This document shows positions 1 through 5,552 of a DNA stretch of 23,964 nt, one piece after another. The notes under the pieces were generated by a model. It worked only from the letters and a program-made list of their open reading frames with translations, was not told the DNA's origin and ran no database searches. A program made the translations under genes and the position numbers. This DNA is from a virus. The stretch covers positions 1 through 23,964 of the IMG/VR virus record IMGVR_UViG_3300005582_000102. One strand, 5' to 3'. Position 1 is the stretch's first letter. Every line of letters begins with the position of its first letter.

Positions 1-18
1 CTTACGATCGAATTTCAT
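1..18 (-). CDS. Start of a gene cut by the window edge
   Basis: Only the first six codons (MKFDRK) lie in the window, so no function can be given. The start is credible because GGAG sits eight bases before the ATG and a sigma70-type promoter lies just upstream, ending in the previous gene. The gene continues to the left of the window. It belongs to the row of small separately promoted genes seen over the first 2 kb. Confidence 0.6.
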
Positions 19-45
19 TTGTTTTTCTCCATTCCTTATATTCTT

Positions 46-74
46 AATATAGTCTATTTTTGAAAAAATGTCAA
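46..74 (-). promoter_or_regulatory. Sigma70-type promoter TTGACA-17-TATATT
   Basis: On the minus strand the -35 box TTGACA matches the bacterial consensus exactly, the spacer is 17 bases and the -10 box is TATATT. The first bases of the -35 box are the stop codon of the upstream gene (CGT TGA CA). It is the only promoter in the window with a textbook -35 box; the others have TGTAC there instead. It should drive the gene that begins at the left edge. Confidence 0.75.
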
Positions 75-283
75 CGAATATTTTCAAAATAACGCACGTC
101 AGCTGCCGTGGTGTATGGATTCTCTGCCATAATCTTGGCAGTCAGTTCTTCCGTTAGGCCATCGATCTTGGCTAGGATCGCGTTAGCGAGACCGTATGCC
201 TCACCGTCCATGGCCTTGCTGTAGCTAGCCTCGAGGAAGTCCAGAGCAGACCGGATCTGATCGATGTTGAGGTAGTTGTACAT
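71..283 (-). CDS. Hypothetical small protein, 70 aa
   Basis: A helical-looking 70-residue protein beginning MYNYLNIDQIRSALDFLE. I do not recognise a family. The start at MYNYL is preferred over upstream in-frame methionines because AAAGGA lies eight bases before it; the alternative MKTKEN start would have only a weak AGGGAT. It has its own promoter of the TGTAC type, and its stop codon overlaps the -35 box of the next promoter. The position, in a run of short single-gene transcription units, suggests an early gene that may act on the host, but that is inference from context only. Confidence 0.65.
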   Translation of the reverse strand: MYNYLNIDQIRSALDFLEASYSKAMDGEAYGLANAILAKIDGLTEELTAKIMAENPYTTAADVRYFENIR

Positions 284-313
284 GCTGTTTTCCTTTGTTT
301 TCATCATATCCCT

Positions 314-342
314 AGAATAACACGCAATGCGAATAATGTACA
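314..342 (-). promoter_or_regulatory. Phage promoter, TGTAC-N18-TATTCT
   Basis: TGTAC is followed after 18 bases by TATTCT, the same geometry as the four cassette promoters to its right, with a less perfect -10 box. It lies between the end of the 104-residue gene and the start of the 70-residue gene, so it would serve the latter. A 15-base near-palindrome lies directly upstream. Confidence 0.55.
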
Positions 343-353
343 TAACGTGCCGT

Positions 354-368
354 GCATAGCTGCTATGC
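354..368. repeat. Inverted repeat at a stop codon
   Basis: GCATAGC-T-GCTATGC is a perfect seven-base inverted repeat around one central base. It overlaps the TAG stop of the 104-residue gene and sits 11 bases upstream of the TGTAC element on the transcribed strand. No T-run follows, so a simple terminator is unlikely; an operator or an RNA-end hairpin is possible. Confidence 0.45.
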
Positions 369-677
369 GGCCTGGAGCATGCTCAGTGGTACCCGATATG
401 AGGTGGTTACGCGAACTTGGCGCATTTTGGAGTCGTAGGCTTTGCCTGGAAGCTCGCACTCTACTACGGCTCGCTTGACCTTGACCGAGATTACTACACC
501 CTTGTAGAGCGTCCCCTTCGACGTGAAAGTCACCTTAGCGCCGGCCTTTATGATGCCCTTAGCCTGCTTGCCTATAGTCGCGCGGCGCGCCTTGATTGCC
601 TCGATGATGGCGTTGAGGTCTTCGATGCCTGCCGTGGTAAGGACGTAGGCGAGGGCGAGGTTGCGGTCGGTATTCAT
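363..677 (-). CDS. Hypothetical basic protein with SH3/KOW-like segment, 104 aa
   Basis: Function unknown. The N-terminal third is helical (NLALAYVLTTAGIEDLNAII). From about residue 40 there is an alternating pattern, GAKVTFTSKGTLYKGVV followed by VKVKRAVVE, that resembles small SH3/KOW-like beta barrels of nucleic-acid-binding proteins; this is a pattern impression, not a proven match. The start follows a strong ribosome site (CAGGAG, seven bases). It has its own TGTAC promoter and a leader shared nearly word for word with three neighbours, so the four genes are likely switched on together. Confidence 0.7.
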   Translation of the reverse strand: MNTDRNLALAYVLTTAGIEDLNAIIEAIKARRATIGKQAKGIIKAGAKVTFTSKGTLYKGVVISVKVKRAVVECELPGKAYDSKMRQVRVTTSYRVPLSMLQAA

Positions 678-716
678 TGTAGTCTCCTGTGTGTGTTTAA
701 CTTATCTTCTATTATT

Positions 717-745
717 AGTATATCAAGCGAGGCGAATTAAGTACA
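717..745 (-). promoter_or_regulatory. Phage promoter, TGTAC-N18-TATACT (cassette copy 1)
   Basis: TGTAC, 18 bases, TATACT, then AATAATAGAAGAT and a leader ending ACACACAGGAGACTAC before the ATG of the 104-residue gene. The upstream stretch TAAAATAAACA begins at the stop codon of the previous gene. Promoter and leader are nearly identical to copies near 1300, 1630 and 2020. Confidence 0.75.
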
Positions 746-753
746 TGTTTATT

Positions 754-1032
754 TTAGCCTACCACCGACTTTTTTCGCTTGCTCCAGCTCGAGCCATTAA
801 TGCCCAATCCCTCTGCCGAGAGTCGGCTGTTCCAATACATGCGGCTGACGTCCGCCGGCCTACGGCAATTCCTGTCCACGTCGTTCAGCATCATCTTCAG
901 CTGCACCGGATCTTTGATCACGGAGGTGAAGTGCTCCTTGAGGGCAGCCTTGCTGCGGTCGAGCGGGAGGCGGTCAAGCATGGCGAGGTCGGGGTTTGTT
1001 GCGATCATGAATTTGGCTATGTTGATGCGCAT
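754..1032 (-). CDS. Hypothetical protein, 92 aa
   Basis: Unknown function; helical N-terminal part and a basic end (WSKRKKSVVG). Its first residues, INIAKFMIA, repeat the C-terminal INVAKFMIA of the gene immediately upstream; the duplication is also visible in the DNA. The start has AAGG nine bases before it and lies one base past the upstream stop, so translation is probably coupled. No promoter lies between the two genes, making this the only two-gene unit in the left cassette region. Confidence 0.65.
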   Translation of the reverse strand: MRINIAKFMIATNPDLAMLDRLPLDRSKAALKEHFTSVIKDPVQLKMMLNDVDRNCRRPADVSRMYWNSRLSAEGLGINGSSWSKRKKSVVG

Positions 1033-1082
1033 GTCAAGCTGCCTTCATCTTTTCTGCGATCATGAACTTGGCTACGTTGATG
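1000..1082. repeat. Direct repeat across a gene junction (2 x 28 bp)
   Basis: Two 28-base copies, 1000-1027 and 1055-1082, differ at two positions and are offset by 55 bases. One copy encodes the end of the 72-residue protein (INVAKFMIA), the other the start of the 92-residue protein (INIAKFMIA), both in the same frame of the repeat. This looks like a local duplication that created, or was used at, the gene boundary. Confidence 0.8.
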
Positions 1083-1252
1083 TATTTGCGAGCCTGTTCC
1101 GAGTCACCAAACTCTAACACCTGTTGAGCGTCAGAGAGTATGCTCATGATCGTCATCTCGATACCAGCCAAGCGAGTGGTGATGCCGTTGATGAGATTAG
1201 CGTTGATATCTTCGACGGTCATTCCGTAGCAATCGCGTTCGAACTTAGTCAT
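1034..1252 (-). CDS. Hypothetical protein, 72 aa
   Basis: A small, probably all-helical protein of unknown function (TIMSILSDAQQVLEFGDSEQ in the middle). The ATG follows GAGGA at eight bases in a leader of the same type as its neighbours. It has its own TGTAC promoter. The last 16 residues carry the INVAKFMIA segment that is repeated at the start of the next gene, with which it is probably co-translated. Confidence 0.65.
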   Translation of the reverse strand: MTKFERDCYGMTVEDINANLINGITTRLAGIEMTIMSILSDAQQVLEFGDSEQARKYINVAKFMIAEKMKAA

Positions 1253-1346
1253 GTGTGTGTTCCTCTGTGTTATCTTCTATTATTAGTATATCAAGCGAGG
1301 CGAATTAAGTACATGTTTAATTTCAGCTGGCGCGAGTTATTTTTTA
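1253..1346 (-). repeat. Promoter-leader cassette, long form copy A
   Basis: This gene-free stretch is nearly identical to the one at 1971-2070 over the region upstream of the promoter (a block containing CGCGCCAGCTGAAATTAAAC), through TGTAC and TATACT. The repeat begins at the stop codon of the neighbouring gene, so a whole intergenic unit has been copied. The shorter copies at 678-756 and 1581-1655 share only the promoter and leader. Confidence 0.8.
1285..1313 (-). promoter_or_regulatory. Phage promoter, TGTAC-N18-TATACT (cassette copy 2)
   Basis: TGTAC, an 18-base spacer identical to that of copy 1, TATACT, then AATAATAGAAGAT. It serves the 72- and 92-residue genes. The leader ends in GAGGAACACACAC before the ATG, a variant of the leader in the other three copies. 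Confidence 0.75.
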
Positions 1347-1580
1347 GATCTCACCAGCGTCCACAATCTCCTGCATTGTTGCATGAGTGTCGAGGCAGAT
1401 TTCCTGGATGAAGCGGTCGACTGTCTTGCGATCGCGCTTGAGGTGAGCTTCCACGAAGTCCTGAAAGAGCTCGGCAATCTCGGTCTCAGCATAAGATTCA
1501 TAACCATCCAAGCTGTCCAGCATCTGCTGCGTGTAGTCGGTGATCTTAAACTTCATGCTGACGGTGATTGAGTTGCTCAT
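1344..1580 (-). CDS. Hypothetical acidic protein, 78 aa
   Basis: Unknown function. The sequence MSNSITVSMKFKITDYTQQM starts with a beta-like stretch and continues with acidic helices (ETEIAELFQDFVEAHLKRD). The start is fixed by a strong CAGGAG seven bases before MSNS; an in-frame extension upstream would begin inside the promoter and is rejected. It forms a one-gene unit behind its own promoter. Confidence 0.7.
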   Translation of the reverse strand: MSNSITVSMKFKITDYTQQMLDSLDGYESYAETEIAELFQDFVEAHLKRDRKTVDRFIQEICLDTHATMQEIVDAGEI

Positions 1581-1617
1581 GTGTAGTCTCCTGTGTGTAT
1601 GCTCATCTTCTATTATT

Positions 1618-1646
1618 AGTATATCAAGCAATGCTAATTAAGTACA
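1618..1646 (-). promoter_or_regulatory. Phage promoter, TGTAC-N18-TATACT (cassette copy 3)
   Basis: TGTAC, 18 bases (TTAATTAGCATTGCTTGA), TATACT, AATAATAGAAGAT and the ACACACAGGAGACTAC leader before the 78-residue gene. Here the upstream AT-rich element is replaced by a T-run and AGTGTAC, so the conserved core is TGTACTTAATT plus the -10 region. Confidence 0.75.
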
Positions 1647-1670
1647 CTAAAAAACGCACGTCATCTGAAA

Positions 1671-1970
1671 TTATTTCCAAATTTGGATTTCTCTGACATA
1701 CACATCGAACCGCGCGCCGTGCTCACGCTTGATGTCTTGGCTGCTGAGTCTCTTCAGTGGTCCACCGACTGCGTACAGGTGACGATGTGGATTATTCTTG
1801 CCTAGACGGGGACGGATGACCACTCGCTGCCTGACTATATTCTGTGCCGAATTTTGCAGCTCTTCTACTCTGCGCTTGGCATTGGCCACCTTTGCCATCC
1901 ACTTGGCTGCTGCTATGCCGGGGGCGTTGAGGTTGGTTACGGTGAACGCATAGCTCTCTGAGTTTCTCAT
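1671..1970 (-). CDS. Hypothetical very basic protein, 99 aa
   Basis: Unknown function, strongly basic. A helical section with AKWMAKVANAKRRVEELQN (around residues 22-40) is followed by an arginine-rich stretch (VRQRVVIRPRLGKNNPHRH). The composition would suit nucleic-acid binding, which is inference. The ATG follows CAGGAG at eight bases in the shared leader, and the gene has its own promoter. Confidence 0.7.
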   Translation of the reverse strand: MRNSESYAFTVTNLNAPGIAAAKWMAKVANAKRRVEELQNSAQNIVRQRVVIRPRLGKNNPHRHLYAVGGPLKRLSSQDIKREHGARFDVYVREIQIWK

Positions 1971-2070
1971 TGGTAGTCTCCTGTGTGTCTGTGGTTAGCT
2001 CGTATTATTAGTATATCAAGCAGTGCTAATTAAGTACATGTTTAATTTCAGCTGGCGCGAATTATTTTTA
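1971..2070 (-). repeat. Promoter-leader cassette, long form copy B
   Basis: Second long copy of the intergenic cassette. It matches 1253-1346 from the CGCGCCAGC block through the promoter; the promoter spacer is closer to copy 3. It lies between the terminator region and the 99-residue gene. The remaining stretch 2071-2113 holds no gene that I can support. Confidence 0.8.
2010..2038 (-). promoter_or_regulatory. Phage promoter, TGTAC-N18-TATACT (cassette copy 4)
   Basis: TGTAC, 18 bases (TTAATTAGCACTGCTTGA), TATACT, AATAATACGAG and then a leader ending CACACAGGAGACTACC before the 99-residue gene. It is the first promoter after the terminator at 2115-2139 in the direction of transcription, and so restarts transcription for the left region. 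Confidence 0.75.
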
Positions 2071-2114
2071 GCGGGGAGTGATTAGCTGCCGCTGAGTCTC
2101 GCGACGCTCGTATT

Positions 2115-2139
2115 AAAAAAAAGCTGATTTAAATCAACT
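2115..2139 (-). terminator. Rho-independent terminator
   Basis: On the minus strand AGTTGATTTAAATCAGCT is an 18-base palindrome (one G-T pair) followed directly by eight T residues. The hairpin stem includes the TGA stop of the ligase-like gene. The stem is AT-rich, but position and T-run fit an intrinsic terminator that ends the 2134-3088 transcript before the separately promoted left genes. Confidence 0.7.
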
Positions 2140-2448
2140 CAGTTCCGGATCGTACTGGTAGGAGTGAGCCATTACTTCTAGCTTGGAGTATTCAGGGTGT
2201 TTTCTTATCCACGATCCAGTATAGGCCGAGAACTGTTCTTTAAAGAACCTGTCTAGTTCTGTATACCTAGAGATCTGTTCTGGTGAGTGGTAATCCTCTA
2301 TAGTACTCATCTCTGGTCTAATAGACTTAGCTAGGTCGTCGAACTGTGAGTCTGTTAGTACCGGAGAGTCGAGTATCTCATACGCGTATGCAGCTCTCGC
2401 TACTAAGATTCGGTTTCTCCTCTCTAGTTCCTTCTCAGTTCTTATCAC
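2134..2448 (-). CDS. Small protein resembling the Ia domain of NAD+ DNA ligase, 104 aa
   Basis: Residues 15-45 (LVARAAYAYEILDSPVLTDS, then QFDDLAKSI) resemble the N-terminal Ia segment of LigA, where the pattern is A-YAYYVLD-P-ISDAEYD-L. In LigA this domain binds the NMN half of NAD+. The adenylation domain and KxDG lysine motif are absent, so it cannot be a ligase by itself. The C-terminal half (FFKEQFSAYTGSWIRKHPEY) is not recognised. The start is GTG, chosen because AGGAG lies eight bases before it; it overlaps the end of the nuclease gene by 14 bases. A role in NAD+ or DNA-end binding is a guess. Confidence 0.6.
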   Translation of the reverse strand: MIRTEKELERRNRILVARAAYAYEILDSPVLTDSQFDDLAKSIRPEMSTIEDYHSPEQISRYTELDRFFKEQFSAYTGSWIRKHPEYSKLEVMAHSYQYDPELS

Positions 2449-3088
2449 AGAATATACTCCTCACTCTGTCCTCATATTGATCTTTAGTCTTTACAAATAC
2501 TTGTGCGGGCTCGTGGTCTACTGCAATGATGATCGCTATCTGGGGGACTTGGATTTGGTAGATCTCCTCGATCATCATAGCATACGCAGTCGACTGAAGG
2601 AAATAAGACTGAATCCACTCTTCACGTTTCGGTTTAAGAGACGTCTTGAAGTCCACGATCGAAGATACGCCGTCGAAGTCCGCTACTAGGTCGGTTGTTC
2701 CAGCAGCTCTCAGCGTCGGCGAGTAGAGCATATGCTCGATAGCGCGGATGATCCCCACTCTCTCGTCTAGTACGGATTGAATAGACTTGAAAGTAAGTAC
2801 GTTCGACGGCATCGCTCCTAATAAATACGTATCATCGTTTTCTAGATATCTCTCGCATAACGCGTGAATGGCAGTCCCGCGATTAGCTGCTTGAGTACTG
2901 ATCTTAGCAGCCTTCTCGTGGCCAACCTTAGCACGCCACTTATCTAGGTGACCGTCGTCTAGCGCTCGACCTAAAATCGTAGTCACCGACTCGTAGGTTC
3001 CAGTAGGTGCCTCGTAATACCGCTTGTTGTGAAGCGTCACTCTCGTAACCCCTAGTGCAGTCAGTGGCTCGTGCTCAAATACTCTCAT
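2435..3088 (-). CDS. RecB/Cas4-type PD-(D/E)XK exonuclease
   Basis: A 217-residue single-domain nuclease. The motifs follow the RecB nuclease order: GTAIH at 71-75, GTTD ending in Asp133, the catalytic DFK at 146-148, and a QSTAYA helix at 165-170 after Gln160. This metal-dependent fold cuts DNA, and similar stand-alone proteins are common in T4-like phages, probably for recombination or end processing. It has its own TGTAC promoter and a GGAG site seven bases before ATG, and is co-transcribed with the ligase-Ia-like gene, ending at the terminator. The family is fairly sure, the substrate unknown. Confidence 0.82.
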   Translation of the reverse strand: MRVFEHEPLTALGVTRVTLHNKRYYEAPTGTYESVTTILGRALDDGHLDKWRAKVGHEKAAKISTQAANRGTAIHALCERYLENDDTYLLGAMPSNVLTFKSIQSVLDERVGIIRAIEHMLYSPTLRAAGTTDLVADFDGVSSIVDFKTSLKPKREEWIQSYFLQSTAYAMMIEEIYQIQVPQIAIIIAVDHEPAQVFVKTKDQYEDRVRSIFCDKN

Positions 3089-3106
3089 TACAATTCTCCA
3101 TTATTA

Positions 3107-3135
3107 ATCCTACACCGACACTCGATATATGTACA
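3107..3135 (-). promoter_or_regulatory. Phage promoter, TGTAC-N18-TAGGAT
   Basis: TGTAC is followed after exactly 18 bases by TAGGAT, a weaker -10 box, just before the RecB-like nuclease gene. The TGTAC lies a few bases after the TGA stop of the oxygenase gene, the usual position in this phage. Confidence 0.5.
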
Positions 3136-3138
3136 TGC

Positions 3139-3861
3139 TCACTTGACGTCGTACACGGTCCAGTGAGACGGATCATATATGCCAAACAGCATTCTATTAC
3201 TAGGATCTTTGTACACGAGCAGCACGTCACCAGCTATCGCTCTTCGCTTTTCTTTATCGAATGGTGTCCGCTTCGTCTTAGTCCAATGACTCAACTTGCC
3301 GGGAAATACCCACAGATCTCCCTCCTCGCACTGAAATCCCGTATCGAAGGAATTGTAGGCATTCCACTCCTTTATATTAGGCTGCCTACCGTCGACATTG
3401 GTTTCCGGTCCGGGATTGAACGCACCATGGAATGGCTGATTGATATTCGGTTGATGAGTGTTGCCAAAATGGATGTAATCCATTCCAGTAGGATCGTCTA
3501 CGTAGTAAATGAACGATATGTGGTGATCTGCGTGATTGTGAGGCTCTATATCTACAACATTATCCACGTAGGAAAGCCACGATTTGCCTATAATGATCCT
3601 GTACTTAGACGTGTCCATAGCTAATTCGGTCATGTAATGGTTGACGCTGCGGGCGATGAATGCGTATAAATTGCTAAATGCCGGTTCCTTGTGGACTGCA
3701 TTGAAACCGGTGTGCTCACCTGCATCGACACCTCGATCAGTACTCAGTAGATACTTGTTCTCGTGTTGATTAAATATATCCTCGAATTGCCTAGTTTCAT
3801 CATACTTGTACTTACATACCAATGTAGGAAATAAGTTAAACCTCTCCATCTCAACCGCCAC
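3139..3861 (-). CDS. 2OG-Fe(II) oxygenase (phage type)
   Basis: A 240-residue protein of the 2-oxoglutarate/Fe(II) oxygenase group, most like the Pfam 2OG-FeII_Oxy_5 type common in cyanophages. It starts with the typical NLFPTLV. The metal site is visible as EPHNHAD (His108/His110, Asp112), a distal His192 in PGKLSHW, and Arg206/207 in RRAIAGD as the likely 2-oxoglutarate anchor. Such enzymes hydroxylate or otherwise oxidise a substrate; the target here is unknown. The start is GTG, five bases after AGGAGG; the ATG twelve bases further on is too distant. The ribosome site overlaps the phoH stop codon, so translation is probably coupled to phoH. Confidence 0.85.
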   Translation of the reverse strand: MAVEMERFNLFPTLVCKYKYDETRQFEDIFNQHENKYLLSTDRGVDAGEHTGFNAVHKEPAFSNLYAFIARSVNHYMTELAMDTSKYRIIIGKSWLSYVDNVVDIEPHNHADHHISFIYYVDDPTGMDYIHFGNTHQPNINQPFHGAFNPGPETNVDGRQPNIKEWNAYNSFDTGFQCEEGDLWVFPGKLSHWTKTKRTPFDKEKRRAIAGDVLLVYKDPSNRMLFGIYDPSHWTVYDVK

Positions 3862-3870
3862 TCAGTCCTC

Positions 3871-4635
3871 CTATGCAACTATATTGAGTCTATCCTTAGC
3901 TATGATGTATTCTTTGACCATCGCCGACCTAACGATGTCGTTCTCGTCAAACTCTACGAACTCGAAGCTCTTCATCTTGGTAATGATGCGCATGAAGTCT
4001 TTGATGCCTTTCTTGTCCTCGTAGCGAGTGAAGTCGGATTGCCTAAAATCACCGCAGAATATGATCTTGCAGTTCTTACCAACTCTCGTGATCACTGAGT
4101 CTAGCTCGTGAAGAGTAAGATTAGCAATCTCATCTACAACCACAATACAGTCGTTAAGAGTAATACCTCTAATGAAAGACGTACTGATAAAGTCGACGAA
4201 GTCCTTCTGCTTGAGATACTCATAAGCATCAGATCTGCCAAACAATTCCGTAAATATAGATTGATACGGTGCTTCATATACTTTCGTCTTCTCTTTGTTA
4301 TTTCCTGGTAGGAATCCCATGTCTCTCGTAGGAACCACGCTCCTTACGATGACTAGCTTTTTAAATCTGCCGTTCTCCTCGAGAATCTGTCTGATCGCTA
4401 GAAATATAGATACGAAACTCTTTCCGGTTCCGGCTATCCCGTGCAAGAGTAGGTTCTTCCCGCTATCATAGTGGCTGAATGTGAGCTGCTGATTCTTAGT
4501 CAGTGGATCCACGCTCTTCAGTTTGAAGTTTAGTTTAAGATTGGTGTTAATGTCTTCCGATACTCCTGATTGACGCTGTATTCTTCTTTGTTTTCTTGTT
4601 AGCCTCTCGGGTGAATCCATTTGAAATCTTTTCAT
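3871..4635 (-). CDS. phoH: PhoH-like ATPase
   Basis: A 254-residue P-loop ATPase. Walker A is GIAGTGKS (66-73), Walker B VVVDE (165-169) followed by IAN where many family members have AQN, and the family block VPTRDMGFLPG (101-111) and GDFRQSD (195-201) are present. PhoH proteins are common in phages of water-dwelling hosts; their role is not settled, with RNA metabolism and phosphate-linked functions proposed. The N-terminal 40 residues are basic and lack a domain I recognise. The ATG overlaps the stop of the FmdB-like gene (TAATG), which suggests coupled translation in a run continuing into the oxygenase gene. Confidence 0.93.
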   Translation of the reverse strand: MKRFQMDSPERLTRKQRRIQRQSGVSEDINTNLKLNFKLKSVDPLTKNQQLTFSHYDSGKNLLLHGIAGTGKSFVSIFLAIRQILEENGRFKKLVIVRSVVPTRDMGFLPGNNKEKTKVYEAPYQSIFTELFGRSDAYEYLKQKDFVDFISTSFIRGITLNDCIVVVDEIANLTLHELDSVITRVGKNCKIIFCGDFRQSDFTRYEDKKGIKDFMRIITKMKSFEFVEFDENDIVRSAMVKEYIIAKDRLNIVA

Positions 4636-4874
4636 TAAAATGTGTTAATCGTCGACCTTGTGAGTCCCTTAGAGTTCTTTCTCTTTATGTCTCTGAGTAC
4701 ATCCCTGAAACCGTCATCAGGCTTTCTAGGAACTCCTGAAACGATCATTGGTGCGCCGTTAACTAACTGCGTTAAGTGACTGTTCTCCGTCATGTAAATG
4801 TCTAGCTGCGACATATTCATAAAGTCGGTGAATTCCTCACCGGTGGTATTATTCTTGAACTTGTAGGTTGGCAT
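4635..4874 (-). CDS. FmdB-like small protein without the zinc cysteines, 79 aa
   Basis: The protein begins MPTYKFKNNTTGEEFTDFM and continues with a helix and NGAPMIVSGV, a layout resembling bacterial FmdB-family regulators (MPxYxF..., then APxIVSG). The CxxC pairs that bind zinc in cellular FmdB proteins are absent, as in similar proteins of T4-like cyanophages. The end (RDIKRKNSKGLTRSTINTF) is basic. The ATG at MPTY is chosen over a GTG three codons upstream because MPTY is the conserved family start. Function unknown; it overlaps phoH by one base. Confidence 0.72.
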   Translation of the reverse strand: MPTYKFKNNTTGEEFTDFMNMSQLDIYMTENSHLTQLVNGAPMIVSGVPRKPDDGFRDVLRDIKRKNSKGLTRSTINTF

Positions 4875-4890
4875 TATTTCCACTAAACTT

Positions 4891-5121
4891 TCATAAATTT
4901 AAGTTATCTTGTTGGCTGTATTCGTAGTCAGTAGGATCTAACCCCTCATTATCCATGTCAATGAGTACATCGATATTCTTGGTCTTTACTGCACGCTCAA
5001 TCTTCTTTTCTTTAAGTCTCGCGATGTTAGCCATTCTATCAACATCATTGTATCTTCCACCATCCATATACTCCCTATCAGCATAATAGTCGTGGTTTTT
5101 AATATGTTTAGACTTACCCAT
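4891..5121 (-). CDS. Hypothetical protein, 76 aa
   Basis: Unknown function. The N-terminal half is rich in charged and tyrosine residues (HDYYADREYMDGGRYNDVDR); the middle is a basic helix (NIARLKEKKIERAVKTKN) and the end acidic. The ribosome site is weak (GGAG 13 bases before ATG), so expression probably depends on translation of the gene upstream, whose stop lies two bases from the ATG. No cysteines or membrane segments. Confidence 0.65.
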   Translation of the reverse strand: MGKSKHIKNHDYYADREYMDGGRYNDVDRMANIARLKEKKIERAVKTKNIDVLIDMDNEGLDPTDYEYSQQDNLNL

Positions 5122-5122
5122 G

Positions 5123-5551
5123 TTAGTTCGTAATCTCCACTGAAATTAAGTCGGGAAATGCTTCCTTGACAATGTCGGCCGTTATTCCCTTATACGGCAA
5201 CTTCTTTTCTTTAATTGAACACAGCAATTTTGCATCAGCTGGTGCGACATTCTCAAGTAACTCGATGAACATCATCTCGCGCTGCGACTGACTCCGGACA
5301 GCTGCACCACCTTCAACGAAGTAGTTTAGTTTGCGGCATTCCCTAAGGAGTACTCCTTCTTGATCTTGAATATCATTTGGTTTATAAGGAGGGATTCCTG
5401 GAGGTAATAGCCACTTAATCTTCGGATCATAAGCGCCCTGAAGTATAGTTCTGAGCGCGAAGCTAGTAGCTCGCTTCAAGATATCCACCTTCTCCTCGCG
5501 TTTCTTCATTTTTGACACGTTCTCTAGGAACTCGGCCATACCAATTACCAT
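5123..5551 (-). CDS. Conserved T4-like phage protein (DUF6433-like), 142 aa
   Basis: The sequence MVIGMAEFLENVSKMKKREE, the stretch ALRTILQGAYDPKIKWLLPP (about residues 32-51) and LLRECRKLNYFVEGG match my memory of a family present across T4-like cyanophages and their relatives, labelled DUF6433; role unknown. The start is at MVIG, where AGGAG lies seven bases upstream and the preceding gene ends two bases before. A longer frame reaching back into the RNase H gene has no ribosome site and is rejected. The number of the family should be confirmed by a profile search. Confidence 0.75.
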   Translation of the reverse strand: MVIGMAEFLENVSKMKKREEKVDILKRATSFALRTILQGAYDPKIKWLLPPGIPPYKPNDIQDQEGVLLRECRKLNYFVEGGAAVRSQSQREMMFIELLENVAPADAKLLCSIKEKKLPYKGITADIVKEAFPDLISVEITN

Positions 5552-5552
5552 C

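Noticed and set aside
661-1065. A 134-codon open frame on the plus strand
   Set aside because: It spans a promoter and an opposite-strand gene with a proper ribosome site, and begins inside another gene; it is a shadow of the GC-rich minus-strand genes.
3055-3624. A 189-codon open frame on the plus strand
   Set aside because: It lies opposite the 2OG oxygenase gene, whose motifs are clear; no ribosome site or recognisable protein pattern supports the plus-strand frame.
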